Source: Coturnix japonica (taxonomy: Eukaryota > Chordata > Aves > Galliformes > Phasianidae). Taken from it: 64,000 bases of DNA. The translations under genes and the position numbers were made by a program. Positions 38,901-50,905 of this stretch are shown in pieces. Position 1 is the stretch's first letter. Every line of letters begins with the position of its first letter. The stretch covers positions 72,850,319-72,914,318 of the forward strand of contig NC_029518.1 in NCBI RefSeq assembly GCF_001577835.2, read 5' to 3'. The notes beneath the pieces are model-generated. The model saw only the letters and a list, made by a program, of their open reading frames with translations, was not told where the DNA came from and did not search any database.

Positions 38901-41734
38901 AGATGTCTACACACACAGCAACCAAATTCTTGAGTAGGGCCTGCACAGAGGTGCTGGGAAGAATCCTGCTGAAATTTCAAGGTAGGATTTCAACATACAG
39001 ACCTCTTCTCCTCTGCAGCACCAGTATTATGTAACACCTTGCTAAGTGCTTTAGCTGCTTGGATATCACCCTGACAGGCCAGATAGTCCTGAATGGTTAT
39101 TATGACTGTATAACTAACTGTTCTTTGGATTCCTTTGTCAAGAACAAAATCCAAGCAACAGTATTATAGTATCTCAATACAGTATATCAGTATTTAAGTC
39201 CTCTGCTAGTCTGTTCCTAATTTAAAGATGCCTGGCTTAAAGAAAGCTGATTTTACATATAGTATAGTGCTACTGGCTTCCAGATAGAGCAGATGTTCCA
39301 TTTTACTCCAGTCATCTTCAAATTTCTCCTAAATTGCTGTTTAGTCTCTGGATCCTTTGGTCATTTCATTTCAGATGTTGGCAACTGAAAAAACAGCTGT
39401 GATAGCACTGTGCCTTTTTCACTTATCACCTACTCCAGACAGGTGGAGAAAACACTCTCTTTAACATGCAAAACAAAAGATAAAACAAATTACTAGCACT
39501 GCTGAGGCTGCAAAAACCTCTTAGCAATTAGCACATTGCAGAGTGGTGGTAAGAGGGATTGGACAAATTAAACATCCAAGGGGAAAATCTGGCTTTGCAT
39601 TTAGTCCCAGTTATTCTGCATGAAACTCAATGAGAAGAAAAGGCAACCCTCAAAAGCAATATTCAGTTGAGACAGAATTTCTCCAGCATAGCGAAAGGTT
39701 TTTTGGTGTCCTACAAGTCGTGGAGCAGAGTGGCCATCACACACCTTCAGGGCCCCCACTCAGCTCTTTAAAAAACTGAATGCAAGCATTCAAGCTGAGG
39801 GTCCCAGAGTGATTAAGAAGCCAGGAGGCCCAGGCTCACAGATTATCTATACTGTTTGCCTTTTCAGTTAGTTTCATACAGCTGTGCTCTCTTCTAACTC
39901 CTGCTGACTTTATACCACACCTGTTTAAATTTAACAAATCTTTTCCCCTTGCTGTTCAAATGAGATAAAGCTATTTAAATCTAGACTCAGAGTACATAGA
40001 CTGCCTATTTTGAATGCCTAAAGCTTACAGAAACAAGCGTTTATTCATTTTATCTTGTATGCAATACTCTTGTTCCTCCTTACTGAATTTTGATCTCTGT
40101 GTATCAGCTGGAGATGCACAAAAGGCCAGACAGACTTAAAATTTTCTTCTGAGCACCTTGATAAAACTCTGAATCTCAGGCACTGACTTTGTTCATAGAG
40201 CTCAATTACCAGGAAAAGCTTAACAGGCTTTCATAGCTAACAAATGCTTTTCTGTCATATCATTTTTACTGTAATGAAACCTATCCCTAGCCCCAAAACC
40301 TTAATACAATTAATCCTTGCCTTCCCAGTGTATGTCTTAAATACTTTCAGGCTTTCAGCCTTTCTCAATTTGGCGGTTGCTGATCTTCTCTTAAAACCTT
40401 CCCAGTAAGTACACTGCATGTCGAGTAGGATGTACTTGCTAATATAGAAGCTGCACCTTATCAATCACTTTCCACAGCCTTTGTGGTATTTGTGAATCGA
40501 ATTAAAACTTCTCCTCCTTCTCTTAAGAATCTCCAGCAGACTCTATGGTCTCTTTTGTGTACCTTCTTCTCTGCTCATTCAGCACCTCTGATCTTGCCCT
40601 CACCCCATCTGCACTATTTGCACTGCACTATATATCCTGAAGACTTCCTCCCTATCTGAGCCTCTGGCTTAAATTAAGCATTTGCTTTACACCTCAGCCT
40701 TTGACAATGAAACCCATTTTACTTTTCGTTTCTTTCTCATCATGCAACTCCCTCTTACTGCCTTCTTTCTGAAAGTTTCAAAAGCTGATAAATATCACCC
40801 TGCTATTCTGCTCCTTGTCATGCCCATATACGGACAGAACTTTCTTGCTGGTGTAAGACGTAAACCTAATGTATGTTTCTGTATGCATACAACACAAGGG
40901 CATGATATAAAATATGCTCAAAACAGAATGAGATATACTGTTTTCTTGCTGCTCAGATAATTTCATCATATTTTCTTTTCTCATTAGCTAGGCTGAGAAA
41001 TGTAACACGGGATAGTAAATCCTCCTGCTATGGCTACCAGAACAATGCATATAAATCATCGTGCTACAACAAATGACATTCACATAGTAAACCTGTACCA
41101 GTTTTATACACTTCTGCAGGAAAAAAAAAAAAAAAGCTACTGTGTTTCTAGAGCAGATAAAATGTGTTTCTCTGCAGCAACCCTTCAATTTCACAGAAAT
41201 GCAAGCACTGTTTACCTTATGAAACTTTCATGATATGTTACATGGTGTGCCCAGAATTATTTTAAAATAGACTAAAGAGCCAACATAGAAGTCCTTTGAG
41301 TTTCCTCCCATCTTAATCAATTCCTCTTTTTTACTGAGAATTCTAGCAAGAGCATGGGATATGCAATAAATGTAAAGTGGGTCTTTAATAGCACTGTGAT
41401 TTTTCAACTTAAAAATCCAACAAATAACATAATTAGGTGAGGTCTACTGCATGTATTTTACTGTAACTCGCACACATGCTTCATTATCAAGTCTCAGAGT
41501 TTTTATTACCACATAGGGCAGTATTTCTGCCATTAAGCAATGGCTTTTTTATGATTTAGAATACAAAATATGCATCATTTATTTATTGAATTCTGCATAG
41601 ATGCAGTTACAATAAAATATTATCTCAGGAAACTGAGTTGTAAAATAATCCTGTTGGGAAAAGTATTTGTATAGCTGGAATAACACAAGTGTATAGTTGT
41701 AATTACAGAGTAAATGGATAGCCAGATGGTATCT
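32991..41734. other. CR1-free intergenic block
   Basis: About 8.7 kb in which I find no CR1 tail, no microsatellite of note and no exon. Open frames are short. The base composition is AT-rich throughout. Short A-rich runs occur at 35081-35094 and 36718-36742. Together with the flanking sequence up to 43.9 kb it is the largest interval almost free of recognisable repeats in the window. Confidence 0.5.
38011..38240. promoter_or_regulatory. Candidate non-coding regulatory element
   Basis: This stretch has an octamer-type POU site (ATTTGCAT at 38013-38020) immediately followed by a TTTTAATTAG homeodomain-type site. Further TAAT/ATTA cores come in close succession near 38194-38218 (AATTAACTAATGACTCATTA, which also contains the AP-1-like core TGACTCA). 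Such clustering is typical of developmental enhancers, but AT-rich DNA yields these motifs by chance. Conservation cannot be judged from one sequence. Confidence 0.25.
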
Positions 41735-41990
41735 AAGAAAAGACTCGCCACAGCTGAGGCTTTCAGTTGAGACGGCAGCTTGCCACAAATACTCCACTAT
41801 GGAGCAATCTCCAGAAAGAGATGCTACCTTAGTGGTGGTCAGCCCTTAAATGGGATCTTGGAGAGGTGGAGGCAAGCTCCACCCCTTCCAGGAGCACAGC
41901 TGAATTACCTTCAACTGTGCTCCCACAGCTGACTCATCATTTGCCTCAGATGGTTTATCAGAGGTTCAGGCTATGATCAACAGTTTGTCT
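41735..41990. repeat. Unclassified GC-richer patch with two hairpins
   Basis: This patch is richer in GC than its surroundings and contains two adjacent inverted repeats. The first is GGTGGAG at 41865-41871 paired with CTCCACC at 41877-41883. The second is a 13-bp stem with one mismatch, 41891-41903 against 41911-41923, with a 7-base loop. The overall wording reminds me of repeated sequences in bird genomes, possibly an LTR-type fragment, but I cannot name the family. If it is LTR-derived, it is a short broken fossil with no partner repeat in the window. Confidence 0.3.
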
Positions 41991-42097
41991 TACAGTTTAC
42001 CACTTTTAAAATTTACGTTTTAAAAGAACAAATATGATTTCGTAGCCTCATATATTTAGTTTTAAAAGATTTTATATCCTGTGGGAAAGGAAAATTC
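41991..42097. other. Short AT-rich spacer
   Basis: Nothing is recognised between the hairpin patch and the trinucleotide repeat. Confidence 0.4.
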
Positions 42098-42150
42098 TAT
42101 TATTATTATTATTATTATTGTTGTTGTTGTTGTTGTTGTTGTTGTTATTG
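42098..42150. repeat. Compound (ATT)n(GTT)n microsatellite
   Basis: About seven ATT units pass directly into about nine GTT units, ending in a last ATT. The boundary suggests expansion of a variant unit within an original ATT array. Confidence 0.95.
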
Positions 42151-43959
42151 AATAGTTTTCTCTTATTTTCTTTTAAGGGGAAAAAAAATAGAAATGGTGA
42201 GACATAATCACCATTAATTACAGATTTCATTTCTCTGGTGTCGATTCACAGTTGTATTATATACATGGACAAAATGCCCCAACTCGGAGAAACAATGGGC
42301 TCATTTACGTCACTTACAGTTGAACAACCTTCTGCAGAAACTCACTCTGATGGTTTTGATGCAGCTCCTGGTGCTTGTCAAAGTCTGGAAAGGGAGTTTG
42401 ACATCAGATAAGAGCCTGCTGCCTCCTCATTTTCAGTAAAGGCTATGACCACCTTCATTTTTGGGTTCCTTCAAGTCTCCTGCAGTACTACCTTCTTCAC
42501 TACCTCCAAATCCATCCCATCTCTTGAATTCTGAAGCACAACCTCCATAGAGCTACTGAAGGCAACAGTTACTGGCAGTCTGCTGAAGATTATTGAAGTA
42601 AGGATTCAATAATTATGAAATTTTAAAGACTTCTACTATAAATGTTGAAACACAGATACAATGCTTATCGCTAAACATTTGTAAGATTGATCATATTTTG
42701 ATCACATTTTGTCTTAGCTCTTTTATATTATTTTACATCAGAAAGGCAAACAGACGTAATTTCAGTGACAAGGCAGAAAGGTTAAATTAAATTAAATTAA
42801 TAAATGAGTTTCCCTGTTAAAAATCCTACTCATAATTTAATGGGAGTAATGAATTACAGGGATTATTTTTCAACGACAGCTCACTGCTGAAATTTAACAG
42901 AGAGATGTAGGAGTGTTGCTGAGATTCTACATTGCATGGAGAGAGTTTTTTTTCAAACTTCCCTTCTGCTCCCATGGTATTCAAACTACTTACTCAACAG
43001 AAAAACAGTTTTCCAGCGGACAAACTGTACTAAGTGCAAACATTATAATTGTGCAGATTGTATTGACATTCATTTATGAAGCTATAAAACTTATTAAGTT
43101 ACTTCTCAGATTTGAGTCTGTCAAATTCTGAACTCCTGGGTTACTGCAATTTCAATATATCAGTCAGCAAAGATAGGTGGCTCTTGCAGGATACATGAAT
43201 AAAAGCTTTATCAATATTTTTGTTTTGCAGTGTTTTCTAACGTTCACATTTTCACCACGTATAGTTTATGTGTTCTGTGCTTTCGTCTCTTATTTCAATG
43301 CATTCTCCAAAAGAACAGTTTCCTTGTAAACTCTAACACCAATTTGGCAATTGTTTTAAAGCTCTTAATGCACAATTTTGTACAGAAAAATTAAAAAAGA
43401 CTATTTGTTCCATTGCAGAACATTTTAACCGCAGCAAGTAAATTGGTTAAGCTTCTGTGATTGCTGCCATTAAACTTGTTCCTATCAAAGTCCGATATAT
43501 AAAAGATGTCAGTCTTGCTCCAGTGATCACGACACATCCCTGGTGGCACATGCTGAAAATATTCAAAACCAAAAATTATCCAAACCTTCTGAAGATTATT
43601 ATTGTCCCTAGGTTTATAGCATAAAGGATTAAGAAGTAAGATGATGCTGATAAGGATATTTTGTAAGGCTAGGAAGAAGGATCTTCCTGAGAAAAAAAGT
43701 TTTCTTACTTTAGACTGATTTTTCTGAATATATTACCAAGAAAAAATGCCTACTGTTTAATCAGTGAGGGGTCTATTCACCAGTAACAGTAGAAGACTGA
43801 GAATTTAAAAGTAATTATGTGGATTGATTACAACTGCTCTGCTAATAATCTTTAAAATTTACACTTATACCTTATTTTAAAATTCAGGTGTTAATTTGGG
43901 GATCTGCAGTAAAAAAATATAATTATTTTTGTGAGTTTATATCACATGAACTGCATGCT
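42151..43959. other. Intergenic, no gene recognised
   Basis: AT-rich unique sequence. A short TTAAA/ATTAA repeat lies at 42782-42802. Nothing else is supported. Confidence 0.5.
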
Positions 43960-44490
43960 GCAGTCAGCACACCTGGGATGCCATCCAGAGAGATCTAAAA
44001 CAGCTCAAGCAGTTGGCCCAGGAGAATCTCATGAGATTCAGGAAACCAAGTGTGAGGTCATGCATTTGGGTTGCAGCAACCCCCACTATCAATACAAGCT
44101 GAGAGATGAATGGATTGAGCACAGCCCTGCCAATAAGGACTTAGTACTGGTGGATGGATGGTAAAGAGAGCATGAGCAAGCAGTGTGCCCTCATAGACCG
44201 GAAAGACAATTGTATCCTTGGCTATATCTAAAGAATTGTGGAGACCCGAAAACTAAAGGAGGAGATACTTAGATTGGATATAAGGAAGCTTATTACAATA
44301 AGCATGTTGAGGTACTGGAACTGTCTGCCCAGAGAGGTGGTGGATGTCCCATCCCTGGAGACACTCAAGGTCAGGCTGGATGGGGCTCTGAGCAACCTCA
44401 TCTAGCTATAAGTGTCCCTGTTCATTGGAGGGGAATTAGACTATATGGGCTTTAAGTGTTGCAATTCAAAGGACTCTATTATTCTATAGC
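43960..44490 (+). mobile_element. CR1 LINE with internal deletion
   Basis: The left part, 43980-44235, encodes decayed forms of the KCEVMHLGCSNP, YKLRDEW and NKDLVL blocks of ORF2, then a short RKDNCILGYI stretch. Near 44235-44255 it jumps to the ACTAAAGGAGGAGATACTTA block close to the ORF2 end, skipping the HLEYCVQ and LEHLSYEE regions. It continues through GAGAGGTGGTGGATGTCCCA to a decayed tail near 44488. Like the copy at 26.8-27.4 kb it has lost its middle while keeping the 3' end. Confidence 0.85.
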
Positions 44491-47400
44491 AATTATTCCA
44501 AATCCAAACTAGTAGGAACAATTGCATGCAATACAAATACAGTGGAAACCATAGAATGTATTGCCAAGCTTGAAACCAGTGCTATATGTTTATCTACAAA
44601 TTATTCCAAATTCACAGTGTTTCCAAAGAACACTTAATTACTGCTTCAAGTATATAGTTACTCTTATACAATACTCTGTACTAGAATACTCTTTTCTTTC
44701 CAAGGGCATGATTTCTGGTCTCAGCCTACTGAAGGTCTTTTGCTTTCAGTCACATATGGTCTTTATGTTTTTCATGTTTTGTATTTTAATAGATCGTTCA
44801 TTTGGGTTTTAGTTTTGTTTGTTTGTTTTAAAGCAAACACATCTACATTTTTTTCTTGCAACTGACCCTAGAAGAGCTTTAATGCTTCACTCACTCAGTA
44901 CACATGCTACACTGACTGCTCAAGAGAGGGCTGCCACTTCCTCATGTCAATGACCAGAGCTCTGCTTAAAATACATCACCGGATGATGTTAAGAGATGAG
45001 ATTTCTACTTTTTTTATTTCACACATGCACGCTCTTCTATCACAGACTAACAACACATCAAATAAAATACCTAAAGGAAGTCCTGGTAGTTTAAATTCCC
45101 ACATTTTTTCATAAATGCATTAGAGCACAATTGAAGTATTTACAAGAAAATACCGGAGCTGAAAAGACTACACAACTGATAAAGAAGTAAAGGACCATAG
45201 CATACATTAAAATAAAACTGAAATTGTGAACTAATACCAAAATGCTGTTGCATGCATAATTTCATGAAAATCCTATTTAATTTTGCTGTATTCTTATGCA
45301 TTCTGTAAATCTACCATGGAAAGGCAATAAATCAGAACATTTTACCATGAATGTTTCCATAAGCTTGTCATATGAAGTAAGGAATAATATGTCTCCAGAA
45401 CATCACAGAACTTTTTCAGCACTCTATTCTGTGTCAGGCCAAGTCTCAAGATTTATAGGTATATTTGTTTTCTTAGAGGAAGAATATATATAGCTCAGGG
45501 TATCTCAAGAAGTATAAACAGACACACGTTCACACACAGTAATTAGAAAGATGTAGTTAGCATATGCAGCAGTCTGGGCTTCCATGGATACGTCCATTGA
45601 CAGTTGCACCTGATAAATCAGCATTATTGTAACACGGTAATTAGGAACAGTATTATAATTTTAAAATCATATATAGGAAAAAAAAATACAGTTATGTGCA
45701 AACCAAATAAGCCATCAGCAGTTGGGTTAAGGAAAATTGTAGTTGTTTAAACTAAAAGGACAGAGGAGGATTTCCAGTCTTATTTAAGAATATCAGTATT
45801 TTCATAATTAAAGGAATGCAATAACAAAATTAATGGACAGACATAAAGTGGGAAAACATCAAATGTACCAAAACATAATGATGTACCAAAATGAGAAGAA
45901 GAGAGAAAGATACACATTTGAAAATGATGTGTTAAAAATGCAGTTATCTAGCTGAAAACCACAGAAAACAGTTTAGTTAAAGGAGTCTGAATCCATCATG
46001 GGATAAATGAACTGTTAATGAGATGCTGTGGAAATGTATCAGGAAAAGGGATGCTTATAGATTAGAGCAGTATCAGTTACCAGGAAGAACTGGGGGGAAC
46101 CACATTCTAAGTCATGTGTCCATAACAGATAATGAATTTTCAAGAAAGATGAACTCCAGCTACATAAGTGAAAATAAAGGCTGTGAGGGGGACGGGAAGA
46201 TAGAGAGCTTTTCTGAGAGAGGTAAGTGTCTACATCTTCTGGGCTTATCTTAAGGTATCAAAAAAAGCATGTTTTGCACTTTGATCAAAGGATGCTAACA
46301 CTTTCTAATGTTTATTAATGAGGCTGAATTACTTGCTCTCAAATGACCCTCTGAGAAAGCCCGGAGTTCTTCACACTGCCTGAAAAAAGACAGAATTTCT
46401 CAGAGGTATTTACACAGAATTGTTCAGAATATTATTTACACAGATTGAACCCAGGACATGGGAGGACAGTCCAAATGTCATGTTCCTTCCTTTCAGAGTT
46501 TCCTTGGGAGACTTAATCTTACCCTGTGCTTCTCATAGGGCACTAGTAGACCCTGACAGACACTGCAAGTCACGCTCTCCCTGCTTTGCTCTTTACCACA
46601 GAATATCTTCCCCTCAAGAAGCATCAACTTTTCTCATTTGCCTTTCAGTATTGACTATCTTTCTGGTGGACAGAAGTAGTAATTTAGAAGAATGACATAA
46701 AAACTGAAGTTATTTGCTAAATTATTCATAATCATGCAGTTAATTGTGTAATTTGAAAGACTTTTTGCAAAGAAAAGGAATGATCTTTGCTGTGTATGGA
46801 TTTTGATTTGCAGGAATAAGGGAATAAAAATATAACATTGACTAAATTACTGAATGGCTAAATTACTGTCATCTGTTCAGCTTATTAAAAATAAACAATG
46901 AATATATTAAATAAAAAACTGAATAAAGCAATCAATGAATCAAAAATAATTTTCAACTGATTTTTGAAATTACCAAGTCACCAAATTAGTAGAGAATAAA
47001 TCATGAGACTCACATTAAAAAAAAAAAAAGGCTCATTTTTTCTTTTTTTTCTATACTTGTGCATATAGAGACAGCTGAAAGATGTATTATATCCATTGCT
47101 TCCAACTATACACACAAAAAAAACCTATCTATCCATCACCTTCTTACCAATCTGCAGAGTCTGTCACTGTGGCCTTGATTTAACAGCTCAAGAATCAGAA
47201 CGTCTGTTATTAATTTAGGTCTTTGACTCAGGAAGTTCACCTGAAAGGACAGTGCAATAAATGTTGCTAATTGCTGAGAAATAATGTGATTAAAGTACTT
47301 TCTCTTAATTCAGTCATGATTGCTAAAATGAGCTTTTCCTTGTGCTTCTCTTGCAGAAATAAAAAAATGACTGAAGAACAGAGATAACTACCAAAAAATT

Positions 47401-50389
47401 AGTGACAGCTCCACCAACAATTGTCTGATTTTATTTTTATTAAAAAAAAACAAACAACCCTACATTTGAAAATAAAAGAGAGGAGGAAATCCAAGAGAAG
47501 TGTGTTTCAGAGGCCTGAAACCTGCCTGATCAGTGTTGTTCTTGATGGGGGTTAGCAGGTCTATTTGTTAGACACAAACGACGGCTTTGAGACTACGAGA
47601 GAAGTAGACGCAGAAGGGGCAGTGAATACAAGAGCTGCACAGACAAGAACAAGGGAAGGCCAAGCAAATGAGAAAAGAAGGAAACAGACTCAAGAACAAG
47701 AGAACAGAGTACTCAGAGGCTGGGATGAAGACTGATGAACTTTCTACAAGTGAGCAGGAGACTGAAAACTAGACATGAGTGTCAGAATAGGACACACCGT
47801 CTAAAACCGTATCAGTAAGCCTTATAGCTATGGAAAGTAGATTTCCTCATAAATTTATTGCAATTATTGCTCAGAGATGGGTACTGCAAAACTGCATTCA
47901 GACTGTCTTCCTCTTACATCTGCCTATCAGAAGCATTGTTTCCATAAATTAGATTCAAGAAATACATTACTAGTTCATAGGGATCCATGTGCTTGTGCTT
48001 CCACTGCAGTTGCAATTCAAGAGTAATTCAGTTTTTAATTTTACGTGTTCTGTAAGAAGAAGCACAGTAGTGCATATGAACATGTGTATGACGAATAATC
48101 ATTCTGTTATTTCTCTAAGTCATTGCCTATACACACATTCATACCGTGTATGACTCAAAACAGATCTCGGACATATGCTGTACAAACAGAAAGTGCAGGC
48201 CCAAACTAGCCAGCACTTATCAATTACACAATGCACTGAGTTACTATATTGTTTGATAAACTGCAGTTAGGTGAAGGTAGCTGTCTGGTATCAGTAATGA
48301 CAAGGTTACTGACTTCTCTTGTATCACTACTACCTACAGCTACCTACTTATAAAGGCAGAGCTTTTGCTGAAATCTAGTGAGTGTTCAGCACAGTCTCCA
48401 ACCCTGTAGTCTCATTGGACCACAATACAACTCACTTATCCAGTTTAAGACTCTCTAGCAGGAGATAATAATACCTTTAGGTTTCATAGTTGCCAGCAGA
48501 AGCAACCTTGGACACTGCTTCCTGTGGAGAAAAGCAAAGCCCTTTTGAAATTGCTGAAGAAGGATTCCAGCATCTGGATACAAGGTTTTCAATGGAACAC
48601 AGGTAGACTAGTTCTTTGAATGAGATGTATCTTATAACCTGCAGGGATCACACAAATATACACTCTCTGCAAAGACAGAGTACCTGCCATAGAACTCATT
48701 TTATTTATTATTATTTTTGCTTTCCTGTTGATACCATCAAAACTAGAAAGATGTTTGAACAGCTTAAAAAGATGCAATGTTGACATTGCCAGGAGCTTGA
48801 GAAATGAGCTCTCAGAGATTCAGTTATCTCATGAAGATTCCCAGAAAGGGGGAGATGATAAAGGCAAAGCAAACGTAATACAATCTGTTGCCATGAGTTC
48901 ATAAACTGATGGGATCATGTAGAAAAGACTTTGCTAATGGGTTTCACAGAGAAACTGAGGGAGGCAGGATCTCCTATGCAAGGTCACTGGGCAAATGACC
49001 TTTCAGGGGCTTTGAAGATTTGGGATCAGAGAATTTTGATGGCACCTAAAGACACAATGCATTTCAGATACAGAGCTGAATAAGAGGCTTCCAGTCTCAC
49101 TACTCAGGGAGTAACTCCAGGACCTGCTCGTGTAGTTAGTTTTGGCAATGTTTAGCCACTGGATAGATAGCCATTAATGGTTGATGACAGAATAAATAAA
49201 TAAACAAACAAATACAAAGCTTGTATACTGACTATGTATAAAATATCCCACTCATCTCAGGTGGTGGATGAGAAAAGGAAGAGAGAACTATCATACGTTT
49301 TTACATGATGCTTCACAGAGAGTCAAGAGCAGAAATGTTTGGGAAATAACCTACACATATTGCAAATGCAAACAAGCCTTCAGTCTGGAACTGTTTGTCA
49401 TATGCATATCCAGAAATATAAAGTGTGTGGGAGTTCTACTCTGTAGAATTTAAAATCCCGCTTTCTATGCTTTTAATACCAAAAAAATCCACGATTTTTT
49501 TGAGCGGATTAGTGTATTAATGGATTAATGGATTAATGTATCATAATTGTCCTCTGGACATTATCTTTAAAATCAAAGTTTAAAAATCTACACATATAAT
49601 GTTCTGACAGATGCTGTTAAAATTATTCTTTTAACTCTGGCTTACTGCTGCATTACACTGAATTTAGATTCATAATTATTTATGGCAGAAACCTATATTT
49701 TTATTATTTTGTAAATCCCATGTTCACCTGTAGTGCAGTCTAGTAAGAGATGTCAGTACAATTGAGAAGAACAGGTGCGTGTTCTGAACAACATTGTGTG
49801 AAAGTATTACCCAAGTTATTGACTACCTATCAATTTATCTGCCGAGCTTAAAGGAGGAAATGAACTGCCATGCCTCAGATAGAAAACACTATCGGCTGAA
49901 ATAGTAGACTTCAGCAAAGTAATCTGCAAAGAGAAGTTATAATACACTTTCAGTGTAGATACCCGGAAATCCAGTACAGTGCTGCAGAGAAGACTTCTAT
50001 TTCTCTCCAGGAGCACTGATCAGAAGAAAAAAAGAAAAAGAAGAAATGACACAAATTTTAACACTTTTAAACAGCCTGCCAAGGAAACAGAGAAACTTAC
50101 TCTTCTTTCAAGTAAACAGAAGCTTTTCTTCCTTCCTTCACTTTTCCCCTAAAACATGAGGACACTTTACAGGAACACGCGATTTGGAAATTTTCTGTTA
50201 GCTAAACAGACCTTATTCAGTTTCTATCTCGTCCCAACAAAGGTTTAAATGGAATGTGCATCTCAACCTAATTTCTGGGTTTTTATTTTATTTTTTGTTT
50301 TATTGTTATTTTTTTTTAAATATCAACTGAAATCTCAAGTTTCTGACATAGAATGAAATTTTCCATCAACTCTTTCTTAGCAGTGGTTC
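44491..50389. other. Intergenic, no gene recognised
   Basis: About 5.9 kb with no exon, RNA or CR1 recognised. There are small simple repeats: GTTT units near 44810-44828, A runs near 47016-47029 and 47442-47451, AAAT/AAAC units near 49193-49211, and three ATTAATGG-type units at 49515-49540. Open frames are short and without domains. Confidence 0.5.
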
Positions 50390-50700
50390 ACAGAATCTCA
50401 GAATGGTTAAGGCTAGAAGGACCACTTGGGATCATCTAGTCCAACCACTCTGCTTCAAGCAGGGTCACCTAGAGCACACTGCCCAGAATCACATCCAGAC
50501 AGGTTTCTAATATCCCCAAAGAAGGAGACTCCACAGTGTCTCTGGGCAGCTTGTTCTGATGCTCAGTCACCTTCACAGTAAAGAATTTCTTTCCCATGTG
50601 CAAATGGAACTTCCTGTGTTTCAGTTTGAGCCTGTTGCCTCTTGCTGTGTTGCTAGGCACCAAAGAAAACAGCTTGGCTCCAACCTGTTGATATTCTCCT
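50390..50700 (-). mobile_element. CR1 LINE, ORF2 C-terminus and 3' UTR
   Basis: Minus-strand CR1. The 3' tail is at 50390-50415. The ORF2 end is open from about 50690 down to a stop near 50469 and contains the blocks GAKLFSLVPSNTARGNRLKL and PRDTVESPSLGILETCLDVI, typical of the CR1 C-terminus. It is joined at about 50700 to a fragment of ORF1 (next entry), so the entire endonuclease and reverse transcriptase are missing. Confidence 0.9.
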
Positions 50701-50905
50701 GGTGCACCTAGTTGTTTACTTGCAAAGCCCATCCACTCTTCCTTACATTACTCCCACTCACAGGCAAGATTAATGAGAAAATGATCTGGGCTCCCTGAGC
50801 CTTGAAATTCCATTGAATCTTTTCCAGTTTGCCCTTGGTATCATTAGTGCTCCCATGGAAGAAGAACAGAGGGTAAAAGTCTGACATGTAGACAAGCACT
50901 GGGAA
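50701..50905 (-). mobile_element. CR1 LINE, ORF1 esterase-domain remnant
   Basis: On the minus strand a frame at 50899-50708 reads MSDFYPLFFFHGSTNDTKGK and later AQGAQIIFSLILPVSGS and ALQVNN. This matches the SGNH/GDSL-type esterase domain that CR1-family ORF1 is known to carry. In CR1 the corresponding block usually reads VGTNDT (the Gly-x-Asn block) followed by FSSILPV. The piece is small, without the N-terminal serine block or the C-terminal Asp-His block. It is joined directly to the ORF2 end at 50700 on the same strand. Confidence 0.7.
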
